A stretch of DNA of 36,149 nucleotides from a virus. The stretch covers positions 1 to 36,149 of the IMG/VR virus record IMGVR_UViG_3300013285_000036; one strand, 5' to 3'. The notes under the pieces were generated by a model. It made no database searches and had not been told where the DNA came from. It saw nothing but the letters and a program-made list of their open reading frames with translations. The translations under genes were made by a program, and so were the position numbers. Within the stretch, counting starts at the first letter, position 1. Each line of letters begins with the position of its first letter. This document shows, piece after piece, positions 1 through 7,150 of the stretch.

Positions 1-23
1 CTCTTCGCCTGTCTCTTCTCTAA

Positions 24-35
24 TATTTATTTATC
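24..35 (-). promoter_or_regulatory. Candidate late promoter for a gene left of the window
   Basis: On the minus strand this reads GATAAATAAATA, containing two overlapping TAAATA hexamers. It resembles the T4 late promoter element TATAAATA and the TAAATA elements found in front of other structural genes here. It points out of the window, so the gene it would serve cannot be seen. Bases 1-85 hold no other recognisable gene or terminator. Confidence 0.35.
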
Positions 36-85
36 GGGTAAATATCCGTACTAATAGTCGTAGATATACAGTAGTATTGTACCGA

Positions 86-319
86 CTAATCTTTATTAAA
101 GAAAGACTTGAGAGTGAATAACTCTCTATCAACCTTTAAAGCTTCTGAATTGCTATGTTGGATTCGAAGTTCAACTTCGGACACATCGCTTTCAAAAATA
201 AATACTCCGGATTTATAATCTATAAATTTAGCGCCGGAGGCTTTGACAAATGCAGCTAGGTGCAACTCACGTTTTGAAAACTGTACAATCATTTTATTAT
301 TATTATCCAAAGGTAACAT
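86..319 (-). CDS. Small hypothetical protein, last gene of the head operon
   Basis: I do not recognise this 77-residue protein. The frame stays open up to a GTG at 328. I prefer the ATG at 319 because an AGGTG sequence lies six bases upstream, a reasonable ribosome binding site. The start overlaps the end of the preceding gene by 17 bases, which suggests translational coupling. There is no signal peptide, membrane segment or cysteine. It contains a mix of charged and hydrophobic residues (for example YKSGVFIFESDVSEVELRI) suggesting a small folded beta-rich protein. Position downstream of the capsid gene suggests a late or virion role, but this is inference only. Confidence 0.55.
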   Translation of the reverse strand: MLPLDNNNKMIVQFSKRELHLAAFVKASGAKFIDYKSGVFIFESDVSEVELRIQHSNSEALKVDRELFTLKSFFNKD

Positions 320-809
320 CAACAACACCTGACGTAGATGAAGTCAGCGATACTTCAAAACTATTATTGTCTATTATATTTATCTTTGCAATGAACCTAT
401 CACCCTCCGAATCAGTCAGTGTTTCATTAAATATAGTGGTATTTCTATTATGCACTACTAGCCAAACTAGACTATCGGTAAAAGAATACCTAAACGTATT
501 TTGAATAACAGGAGATGCGGCTTCCCATTGTCCGGTTGAAGGATGAAACACCATCAGTGAATTAGATAAACTGTTCCACCATAATGTTCCGGATGCAGGG
601 TTTGACGGTGGAACCCCCGCTATAGTTGCGGCTGCTAGGGTAGAAGTTGATCCGATTACATTACCATAAAAGGTACCTGTAAATTTCGGTGAGTTGATGG
701 CGGCAGCGGATATATTTACAGCAGTAATATTACCGGTTTCATCAATGATTTCAATAGGCGGTATGTTGACTGAATAGCCACCGGCTGAGTTAAACTTACT
801 GATTGCCAT
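303..809 (-). CDS. Putative virion or fibre-like structural protein
   Basis: This 168-residue protein looks like a phage surface or fibre protein. The middle part carries a pattern seen in many phage structural proteins, PSNPASGTLWWN followed by LMVFHPSTGQWEAASP (about residues 68-100). The C-terminal part (about 105-168) has the layout W-x-VxHN, D-x-x-G-D, IDNNSFEVS, SGVVDV, which resembles a small beta-sandwich module common at the ends of tail and decoration proteins. It lies downstream of gp23, beyond a strong terminator, and needs its own promoter; TAAATA elements are present upstream. No clear Shine-Dalgarno precedes the ATG. A capsid decoration or fibre role is inferred; the exact function is unknown. 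Confidence 0.6.
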   Translation of the reverse strand: MAISKFNSAGGYSVNIPPIEIIDETGNITAVNISAAAINSPKFTGTFYGNVIGSTSTLAAATIAGVPPSNPASGTLWWNSLSNSLMVFHPSTGQWEAASPVIQNTFRYSFTDSLVWLVVHNRNTTIFNETLTDSEGDRFIAKINIIDNNSFEVSLTSSTSGVVDVTFG

Positions 810-923
810 AGTCGATTAGATCGTGACCAGTTCTAATTTACTAGAGTATACGTCATACGGGTTACTGCTTTTTGATTTTTTACATTGCACGACTTATACT
901 CCAATTAATGTTAGATTAGCTTA

Positions 924-1010
924 TATTTATTCGGAAAAAATTGCTCAGTTAAAAATGATGATTTATCAAGGTCTACAGTCAATATAATGCTAATATTATA
1001 ATCTATTTAT
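924..1010 (-). promoter_or_regulatory. Candidate late promoters for the 303-809 gene
   Basis: Two TAAATA elements lie on the minus strand between the gp23 terminator and the next gene: CATAAATAG at about 1003-1010 and AATAAATATA at about 922-931. Either could be a gp55-type late promoter allowing the two downstream genes to be transcribed after termination. The rest of 810-1040 is AT-rich and shows no further gene. Confidence 0.35.
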
Positions 1011-1040
1011 GCTACTTTAATTTTAGAAAATTCTTGGCCA

Positions 1041-1068
1041 AAAAAAAGAGCACCGAAGTGCTCTTTTT
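1041..1068 (-). terminator. Intrinsic terminator after the major capsid gene
   Basis: On the minus strand, GAGCAC and GTGCTC form a perfect six-base stem closed by a C(TTCG)G tetraloop, followed by a run of seven T. The flanking A and T runs can extend the stem. It begins about 40 bases after the gp23 stop codon. CUUCGG hairpins are well known in T4 intergenic regions. The A run on the other side means it could also work on the plus strand. Confidence 0.9.
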
Positions 1069-1108
1069 GTAGTAACTTGCTTCCCGAAAGAAGCAAAGTC
1101 AATTCCTT

Positions 1109-2305
1109 TTATTGGAATGTCAAATTGCTGACTGCAATTTCACCAACGTAATCAGCAGCGTTACCAAAAGATGACGCTGTGTTAGTTAATTCAATGTAGC
1201 CATAACGAGTCATGAATGACACGACTGGTTCGAACGTTGACGGATCAAGAACAACACCAGAACTCATCAACGGAATGTAAGGGCAATAGAATGCCGCTGC
1301 ATCTGTCTCTGAAGAACCTTTGTAACCAACTAATACTGGTGTAGTATCAGGAGCATATGAGTCAACGAATACGCGCATAGCGCCATTCAATGTACCGACA
1401 AACTTAGTGTTTGTAGGAGCTTCGAATGTACCTTCTGTTGTACGAGCAAAAGCTGACGTAGTAGCAGATTGTAGAACTGTCAATGCAGCAGATGAAACAA
1501 CAGCCCAGTTACCAGCTCCACGACGAGTGCGTTGAGCGATCAAGTTAGCAACACGATTGATAAGAACAGCTAGCGCAGCGTGTTCGTCACCAACGTATGT
1601 AGCTGTACCAGATACAGTAGCTTGGTTATATGTGTACTCAGTTGTAGCTAGAGTACGTAGTGATAACAAGATTTCTTGGTCAATTTCAGCAGTAATTTCT
1701 TGTGCTAGAGCGGCCATGATTTCTGCTTCAACGTCAATACCATGTTGTGATTGAGCATCTTGAGCAGCTTCGAAAGTCCAACGTGCTTGCAATTTACGTG
1801 ACTTAGCTTCAACAGCTTGACGTAGAATCTGAACACTGATTTGTTTACCGCCGTTACCTTCAAGAGCAGCAGTATTATTACCGGTATAACCAGTAGCAGT
1901 ACCGTCAGCTTGAGGCGTACGTGAGTAAGCTTGTGCAATTAAGAACGGGCTTAATGCTTCTTGACCAGCTGTAACACTAGTTGCTGCTGCGCTGGTGTCA
2001 TTCAATGACTGAGCGTAACGAACACGTAGAGTGTGGATCTGACCAACTGGTCCTGTCATTGGCTGAACACCAACCAACTCGTTAGCGATAACAGTTGGCA
2101 TGACACGACGGATAACTGGAAGAATCACGCGATTTAACGTAGCGATGTTACCAGCTGTAGTTGTACCGGCTGATGACTCAGCTAGTAATTGTTTTTTAGT
2201 ATTTTCTAAAATAACACCCATTGTTGAGCGACGATTACCTTTTAAACCTTCTAACAGGGCTTCTTTGGTTTCGTTCCAACGACCTTCTAATAGTACTTTT
2301 GACAT
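1109..2305 (-). CDS. gp23: Major capsid protein, T4 gp23 family
   Basis: This is the precursor of the hexameric shell protein of the head. The 398 residues show gp23 landmarks: an N-terminal stretch (LLEGRWN, MGVILENTKKQLL), then LAES at residues 41-44, then RRVMPTVIANELVGVQPM and GPVGQIHTLRVRY at 66-97. In T4, gp21 protease removes the N-terminus after an LAE sequence; here the equivalent cut would be after Glu43. It is shorter than T4 gp23 (about 520 residues), so some insertion-domain material is missing. The ATG at 2305 has a good AGGAG site. It follows gp22 and precedes a strong terminator, and a TAAATA element overlaps the gp22 stop codon, matching the need for very high late expression. 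Confidence 0.95.
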   Translation of the reverse strand: MSKVLLEGRWNETKEALLEGLKGNRRSTMGVILENTKKQLLAESSAGTTTAGNIATLNRVILPVIRRVMPTVIANELVGVQPMTGPVGQIHTLRVRYAQSLNDTSAAATSVTAGQEALSPFLIAQAYSRTPQADGTATGYTGNNTAALEGNGGKQISVQILRQAVEAKSRKLQARWTFEAAQDAQSQHGIDVEAEIMAALAQEITAEIDQEILLSLRTLATTEYTYNQATVSGTATYVGDEHAALAVLINRVANLIAQRTRRGAGNWAVVSSAALTVLQSATTSAFARTTEGTFEAPTNTKFVGTLNGAMRVFVDSYAPDTTPVLVGYKGSSETDAAAFYCPYIPLMSSGVVLDPSTFEPVVSFMTRYGYIELTNTASSFGNAADYVGEIAVSNLTFQ

Positions 2306-2329
2306 TTATATTCTCCTGATATGTCTTTT

Positions 2330-2336
2330 TATTTAA
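2330..2336 (-). promoter_or_regulatory. Candidate late promoter of gp23
   Basis: The minus strand reads TTTAAATAAAAAG, with TAAATA about 24 bases upstream of the gp23 ATG and an AGGAG site between them. It overlaps the end of gp22. T4 gene 23 also has its own late promoter, so a dedicated promoter here is expected. Confidence 0.5.
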
Positions 2337-3430
2337 AGCCCTGCCAAGCGCTTGATATCGACCACGTTATCACGTGCATCTGTATCAATTTCTTGTTGTT
2401 TGGCAGCTTTATCCCCGGTTATTTCTTTAACTGTTTCTCTAAGCGGAGTCTTGTTAGACTTGCCTGAACCAGTATTTAAAACTGCCGGTAGATACTTATC
2501 GAATGCAGATCCTAACTGTTGAGTTTGGACGCTTTCTAGTAAGCTCTTCATTATTTCTGCTTTTTCTTCATTTAGTGAATTTAGCAGTGTTGTCATAGTC
2601 TTCTGACGAAGATTAGACTCCTTAATAACTCGAACTTCACGTTCTTTACTTTCAACCAAGACTTTTGCTTTCTTGATTGCTGTGACGGATTCGGCTAGTT
2701 GTTTATTTTTTTCATCTAGCTGGGTAAGTAATTTGCGAGTTTCTGATTTTTCATTTAAATGAGTAACAGAGAATTCACTTGCAAATGCTTCGAAAAGACG
2801 ACGACCAAAATTGTTCTCACGAGCAGATTTGATATCTTCTTTTAACTGGCCCAATTCGCCCTTGAGTTGGCTAGTAACAATAACGTTAACTCTCTTAGCA
2901 GATTCAGACACGAAACGTGCCTTCAATGCTTCAAGTTGTTTACGTCCTTCAGCAACTAACTTAACCTTAGCTTCCACAACTGCCTTTTTGTCTTGTGAGA
3001 ATTCCTTGATTTCACGTGCAAGAGCATGAACAACGAATTGTTCTAGCTTTTGTTGACTTTCTGTTTGGATTTTACGTTCAGCACGTAATTCTTTGATTTC
3101 TTCGGATAGTTTAGTAACCATGAAATCATTGAATTTAGTTGCGTTTTCACGTAACTTTTGTTTTGCTTGGACGCGGTCTTCGTTCATTGCTCGTCTTTCA
3201 ACTTGAAATTCTGCAATTTCAGTTGTTAGACCGGTTGTAACCATTTTATCAAGGGCTTCTACCATCACGCTTCTATCATGTTCATAACGCTGTGCGAACT
3301 CTTCTCTTAGTTCAGCACGTACTTGCTCACGAGCCTCATTTAATTTAGATTCCCATGCTTCATTAATAGCTTGGCTTGTATCTTCATTAATTAATCCGCT
3401 CTCAAGTAATGGTTTGATAGCATTTTTCAT
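2333..3430 (-). CDS. gp22: Prohead scaffold core protein, T4 gp22 family
   Basis: This 365-residue protein is the likely internal scaffold around which the prohead assembles and which gp21 later degrades. It is almost entirely charged and helical, with long coiled-coil stretches rich in Glu, Lys and Arg. A conserved-looking core, NNFGRRLFEAFASEFSVTHL (about residues 215-235), matches what I know of gp22 proteins in T4-like phages. It sits between gp21 and gp23, the T4 order. The ATG at 3430 is preceded by AAGGGG. The C-terminus is basic and less structured. Confidence 0.9.
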   Translation of the reverse strand: MKNAIKPLLESGLINEDTSQAINEAWESKLNEAREQVRAELREEFAQRYEHDRSVMVEALDKMVTTGLTTEIAEFQVERRAMNEDRVQAKQKLRENATKFNDFMVTKLSEEIKELRAERKIQTESQQKLEQFVVHALAREIKEFSQDKKAVVEAKVKLVAEGRKQLEALKARFVSESAKRVNVIVTSQLKGELGQLKEDIKSARENNFGRRLFEAFASEFSVTHLNEKSETRKLLTQLDEKNKQLAESVTAIKKAKVLVESKEREVRVIKESNLRQKTMTTLLNSLNEEKAEIMKSLLESVQTQQLGSAFDKYLPAVLNTGSGKSNKTPLRETVKEITGDKAAKQQEIDTDARDNVVDIKRLAGL

Positions 3431-3444
3431 GCGTGTTCCCCTTT

Positions 3445-4080
3445 TTATATCTTGAGTTCTTTGATTAGACGAACTACTTCGTCTTTTAGGTATTTTTGTA
3501 CCTTAATGTCGCTCTGCCCACCTTTTGCAATTTCTAAAACTTTATGACCGTATCTCATATTCATGAGACTTTCATAAATCGCTTTAGGATATGCGTTAGG
3601 TGCACTTGGTTGAGCAACAATATCCACAGTGATTATTTCAAAATCACTGACGCGGCCATCATGTTCGGAAACGTTTCCGCTACCTCTACTTGATACGCCT
3701 AGTTTGACACCAGACTCTAACATGGTCGTGACTAGCTGACCCATCGGAGTTGGTAAAATCTTTAACTTCCCAAAACCATTTGCACCGTCCATCCACATTG
3801 AAGTTATCATATGTGATACACGATCTAAATTAATTTTAAGGTCATCTGGGTGATCTACTTCACCTAGAACACTGTAACCGGTTGTAATCTGTTCATTTAG
3901 AGTATTGACTGCTGTTTCGATTTCATTCACCGGGTAAACACGCTCGTTAGCATTTTTTACGCCGCCTTGAATGAAAATCCCTTTCATGTAAAGAGATTTT
4001 TTATCGCCGTCTTCCTTAACTGATTCGACCACGATATTCGCGCGGTCGAATGTTAAGTTCTCTCTGAGATACAAAGCCAT
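3445..4080 (-). CDS. gp21: Prohead core protease, T4 gp21 family
   Basis: This is the maturation serine protease that cleaves scaffold and capsid proteins in the prohead. In the 211 residues the catalytic His lies in LGEVDHPDD (His77) and the nucleophile Ser in GVSSRGSG (Ser130 or Ser131); both motifs are typical of the herpesvirus-protease-like gp21 family. A conserved VYPVNEIETAV segment lies at about 48-58. It is about the size of T4 gp21. It lies 14 bases from gp67-like and 14 bases from gp22, in the T4 order 67-21-22-23. Its ribosome site is weak (GAGAAC), so coupling to the upstream gene is likely. Confidence 0.94.
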   Translation of the reverse strand: MALYLRENLTFDRANIVVESVKEDGDKKSLYMKGIFIQGGVKNANERVYPVNEIETAVNTLNEQITTGYSVLGEVDHPDDLKINLDRVSHMITSMWMDGANGFGKLKILPTPMGQLVTTMLESGVKLGVSSRGSGNVSEHDGRVSDFEIITVDIVAQPSAPNAYPKAIYESLMNMRYGHKVLEIAKGGQSDIKVQKYLKDEVVRLIKELKI

Positions 4081-4094
4081 TGTTCTCAGCTTTC

Positions 4095-4916
4095 TTATTT
4101 GCGTTTACGAGATTCAGCAACAGGGCTCTTAGCATTAACGCCAGTAGCTTGACTTGTTGTTGGCTTCGTTGCAGGAGCTAAATCTTGTTTGCGTTGTCCC
4201 GGTGCATTTTTATATGTTCCAGGGATTGTCTTCGGAGCAGGAACAGTACGTGTACCGGCTGTTGCATTAGTGAATGCTACCGGCTTGCTTGCCATTCCAG
4301 CTTGTCCGGAATTAGCAGTTACTGTGCTCTTTGTTTGTTGACCATTATCGCCGCCGATTTTAGAACCGTATAGACCTTTAACATTTTGTAAAGCTACTGC
4401 TTCCATCATGTCTTCTTCGCCTTGTTCTTCTTCGTCACCGAAGTCTTCTTCGCCTTGTTCTTCTTCGTCACCGAAGTCTTCTTCGCCTTGTTCTTCTTCG
4501 TCACCGAAGTCTTCTTCTTTACCGTCATTCATGATAGCTTCAAATTCAGCCATCAATGTATCAAGCTTGTCTTCTAGGTCAACAACGCGATCTTCGATGT
4601 CACCTTCTTCTTCGCCGGCAAATTCTTCGCCGTCATCATCAAGAGAAATTTCTTCGCCTTCTTCGTCATCACCAAAGTCTTCGTCGCCGCCAAAGTCTTC
4701 TTCTTCGGTCATGCCTTGTTCTTCAGAATTGATTTCGTCTAGTAGGTCACCAACTTGGCCGCCCATGCCTTCAGACATGTCTTCTTCATCGTCCATCATG
4801 GACTCATAAATCTCGCGTGATTTTTCAACCACGATATCGTGAAATAATGCACGAGCTTGTTCAACATTCTCATTTGTGATAAGATTGATGAGTTGTTCAA
4901 ATTTTTTGTTGTCCAT
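4095..4916 (-). CDS. gp67: Acidic prohead core protein, gp67/gp68-like
   Basis: This 273-residue protein has a short helical N-terminus (about residues 5-42, LINLITNENVEQARALFHDI and on) resembling the start of T4 gp67 and gp68, followed by a very acidic middle (about 43-185) of Glu, Asp and Gly, and a C-terminal tail rich in Thr, Ala, Pro and Lys ending in a basic ESRKRK. T4 gp67 is only about 80 residues, so this is greatly enlarged. Three exact copies of an 11-residue unit, EEDFGDEEEQG, lie at about 136-168. The strong AGGAG site and position between portal and protease fit a prohead core component. The acidic region may help keep DNA out of the prohead or be processed into internal peptides; this is inference. 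Confidence 0.75.
   Translation of the reverse strand: MDNKKFEQLINLITNENVEQARALFHDIVVEKSREIYESMMDDEEDMSEGMGGQVGDLLDEINSEEQGMTEEEDFGGDEDFGDDEEGEEISLDDDGEEFAGEEEGDIEDRVVDLEDKLDTLMAEFEAIMNDGKEEDFGDEEEQGEEDFGDEEEQGEEDFGDEEEQGEEDMMEAVALQNVKGLYGSKIGGDNGQQTKSTVTANSGQAGMASKPVAFTNATAGTRTVPAPKTIPGTYKNAPGQRKQDLAPATKPTTSQATGVNAKSPVAESRKRK
4411..4509 (-). repeat. Three exact 33-bp tandem repeats inside the gp67-like gene
   Basis: Units at 4411-4443, 4444-4476 and 4477-4509 are identical. Each encodes eleven acidic residues in frame. The exact identity at DNA level indicates recent expansion by slippage or recombination. Confidence 0.95.
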
Positions 4917-4950
4917 TAAGAATCTCCTTAGGTAAATGGCTTTGTACAGT

Positions 4951-4996
4951 TATTTAGTACGTAGTTAATAAAACAGCATTAAATGTGCTATTTTTT
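4951..4996 (-). promoter_or_regulatory. Candidate late promoter region of the gp67-like gene
   Basis: The minus strand carries ACTAAATAAC (TAAATA at 4956-4951), about 35 bases before the gp67-like ATG. Further upstream, AAAATAGCACATTTAA (about 4994-4979) nearly matches the element paired with TAAATA at 18020 and 26769. Here the distance between TAGCAC and TAAATA is 34 rather than 19 bases, so the pair may not act as one promoter. Confidence 0.4.
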
Positions 4997-5030
4997 TGCG
5001 TTTTTGGTTAGAATAGTAAAAATCACTCAA

Positions 5031-5261
5031 TTACAGAGTGGGGGCTGCGCCTTCAGCTGGTGCAGCACCGTACTGAGCATGTAATTTTGTTAGATATTTC
5101 TGAGCTTCGTAATTTCTAACATCGTTCATTTTTCGTAGTTTTCTAATTTGTCTAAGGGTCAGTTTGGTCTTTCGGGACTCGCGCCACTTTGGTTTACTAT
5201 TGTCATCCTCGACTGATTGATAACCCTCAATTGCAGGATCGAATAATTCTAGTAATATCAT
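5031..5261 (-). CDS. Small conserved-looking protein between portal and gp67-like
   Basis: This 76-residue protein begins MILLELFDPAIEGYQSVEDD and has a basic helical centre, TLRQIRKLRKMNDVRNYEAQ, then a short Ala/Gly/Pro tail. A small gene at this place, between gp20 and gp67, also occurs in other T4-like phages, but I cannot name a function. The basic helix could bind nucleic acid or the acidic prohead core; this is a guess. AAGGTG precedes the ATG, and a TAAATA element lies just upstream. Confidence 0.75.
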   Translation of the reverse strand: MILLELFDPAIEGYQSVEDDNSKPKWRESRKTKLTLRQIRKLRKMNDVRNYEAQKYLTKLHAQYGAAPAEGAAPTL

Positions 5262-5275
5262 AAGTGCACCTTTTC

Positions 5276-5285
5276 TTTATTTATC
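5276..5285 (-). promoter_or_regulatory. Candidate late promoter of the 76-aa gene
   Basis: The minus strand reads GATAAATAAAG, with TAAATA at 5283-5278, about 16 bases before the ATG at 5261. It shares GATAAATA with the promoters at 18041 and 26790. Confidence 0.45.
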
Positions 5286-5305
5286 ATCATTGATGTGATA
5301 ACGTG

Positions 5306-5331
5306 GCAAAGCTATCCGAAGATAGCTTTGC
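5306..5331 (-). terminator. CUUCGG hairpin after the portal gene, weak or non-terminating
   Basis: GCAAAGCTATC and GATAGCTTTGC form a perfect 11-base stem around TTCG (minus strand), eight bases after the portal stop codon. No T run follows, so it may attenuate transcription or protect an RNA 3' end rather than terminate fully. It shares the C(UUCG)G loop with the gp23 terminator. Confidence 0.6.
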
Positions 5332-5338
5332 TATAATA

Positions 5339-7126
5339 TTACATTGTTGCCGGGCCGCCACCTGCGCCTGATTGTGCGCCGGCCGCCGGGGTTGATACCG
5401 GGGCAATTATCTCAGTAGGCTCGCCTTCTTGTTCAGTGTTTCCCATGTTCTCGATAGCTTGAGAATCAGCATCCATATCACCAACTGATACCCCGATACT
5501 GCGTAGATCAGAGCCTTCAGGTTCAATATCAACTTCCTGGTTGTTCTCTTCACGCCACATTTTTTCGTTCTTAGTAATTTCTTCTTCGCTCAAGCCCAGA
5601 AATCGTTCTAGTGCAAAGCGTTTAGATATGTACGGGTAAGCTTCAATAGCAGAGAAAGTAGATACACGTGCAGTATCAAGTTCACTCTGGCGATAAGCAG
5701 CAAAGTTTTGCGGAGGATTGAATTCTAAGGTGAACAGACCGGAATCAATATTCAACCCTCTCCAACGCAAGAATAGTTTAAATTCTTCGTCAAGCTTCTG
5801 ACTGATGTACTTCTGTAAACGTTCACAGTATTGATTGAATCTGAATTCCTGAATCATTGCTGTACCGACCCGGCCATCACTCATCGGAGTAGGATTATCT
5901 TCAGGGCCAGTTGGCAAGTAGCTACTTGGTACACGCAAACCACGTGCTAATCTATTATTAAAGTAGCGCAAGTCATCAATTTCACCCAAGTTTTGACCAC
6001 CGGGTAATACTTCTACACTTGAGCCACGACCGTCAGCCGTTACTGGGAAGAAGTAATCTTCGTTCATTGAGAGTGGGTTGTATGTCGCATCGATTACGCT
6101 TGAACCACCTTGTGAGGAAGGAATACGTCTTTGATGAATTTCATTCTTGATGCGTTCGACAAACGCCATAGCCATGTGACTTGGCATATTACCAACGTCG
6201 ATCTTAAACATCCTACGTTCAGGAGCACGTTGAACACGATAGATCAACACTGCATCTTCAAGTAATTCTTTTTGTTTAAAGACTTTGAAAATATTCTCTA
6301 AGATAGACTGACCAAAAGGCCAAAATCTGTCTAAGCCTTCCGTTAGACTTAGGTGAACCACATGCTTAGAATCAATTGCAGCTTCATTCATACCCAATGA
6401 AAAGCGACTACCTGAGGTGTTGTATGGCATAGCAGGCACAGTATAGCCGCCACCTGCTGCGCCGCCACCGGTTCCACCTGAACCCGTTGATGGGTTGGCT
6501 GCAAAGTCAGTATTTGTTTTTTGAGCTACAGTTAAGTTCTCTAAGTTGATATTCAAGTCTTTGATAATGTACTGCTCAGGCTTCTTACCTTCGCTTTCAT
6601 TAACAATAACCTTGATAACTTTAACAACGTCAATCCAATATAGCTTGAAGTTTTCCGGGTCACGAACGAAACATTGATCACCGTACTTCAATACGTTTCT
6701 AAAAATCTTAAATGCGCGAGTATCGAACTCGTTAAGCTTACACCACTGCTGCAATTGTGTTTTTAACAATTCAACTTCATGGGGTGTTGGATCATTTGCA
6801 TACTCTAATGTGAACGGAGTCTTGTTATGATCATTTGTTTGTGTTGAAAATTCTGCGATAATGTCTAAACATGCATTAATTTCAGCATCAACGTCCATCA
6901 TTTCGTATTGATTATAACGTTCAATGCGATTAGGGTGGCCTGTATAGACTTCAGGAAGTCTGCTGCGATAGTTTTTGTATCCAAAATCATCGTTATTAAA
7001 GCCGCCGGTTGGTTGTCCGTTTTGCCCGGGACTGCCGTTCCAAGCACCTCTATTGCTATTGGCGCCCGATATCGGACTCATTGAGCCTGATAGGTTTGCG
7101 CTTGAGAATCGTTTTTTGTATGACAT
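5339..7126 (-). CDS. gp20: Portal vertex protein, T4 gp20 family
   Basis: This is the dodecameric portal through which DNA enters and leaves the head, and the site where prohead assembly starts. The 595 residues carry gp20 signatures: DVDAEINACLDIIAEFS early, RAPERRMFKIDVGNMP at about 296-311, MNEDYFFPVTADGRGSSVEV, and LPGGQNLGEIDDLRYFNNRL at about 373-392. Length is slightly above T4 gp20 (524). Extra material includes a Gly/Ser/Asn-rich N-terminus, a Gly-rich loop around 210-225 and an acidic, Gly/Ala-rich C-terminus. It follows the tape measure gene, unlike T4. No Shine-Dalgarno is visible; a TAAATA lies only 11 bases before the ATG. Confidence 0.95.
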   Translation of the reverse strand: MSYKKRFSSANLSGSMSPISGANSNRGAWNGSPGQNGQPTGGFNNDDFGYKNYRSRLPEVYTGHPNRIERYNQYEMMDVDAEINACLDIIAEFSTQTNDHNKTPFTLEYANDPTPHEVELLKTQLQQWCKLNEFDTRAFKIFRNVLKYGDQCFVRDPENFKLYWIDVVKVIKVIVNESEGKKPEQYIIKDLNINLENLTVAQKTNTDFAANPSTGSGGTGGGAAGGGYTVPAMPYNTSGSRFSLGMNEAAIDSKHVVHLSLTEGLDRFWPFGQSILENIFKVFKQKELLEDAVLIYRVQRAPERRMFKIDVGNMPSHMAMAFVERIKNEIHQRRIPSSQGGSSVIDATYNPLSMNEDYFFPVTADGRGSSVEVLPGGQNLGEIDDLRYFNNRLARGLRVPSSYLPTGPEDNPTPMSDGRVGTAMIQEFRFNQYCERLQKYISQKLDEEFKLFLRWRGLNIDSGLFTLEFNPPQNFAAYRQSELDTARVSTFSAIEAYPYISKRFALERFLGLSEEEITKNEKMWREENNQEVDIEPEGSDLRSIGVSVGDMDADSQAIENMGNTEQEGEPTEIIAPVSTPAAGAQSGAGGGPATM

Positions 7127-7134
7127 ATCGTAAG

Positions 7135-7146
7135 TGTATTTAGTCT
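7135..7146 (-). promoter_or_regulatory. TAAATA element in front of the portal gene
   Basis: The minus strand reads GACTAAATACAC in the 24-base gap between tape measure and portal. If used like a T4 late promoter, transcription would begin about six bases before the portal ATG, leaving almost no leader. It may be a promoter for a very short-leader transcript or chance. Confidence 0.3.
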
Positions 7147-7150
7147 TATA

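Noticed and set aside
4408-4809. Ser/Pro-rich plus-strand frame opposite the gp67-like gene
   Set aside because: It is the antisense of the acidic GAA/GAC/GAT repeats and has no other support.
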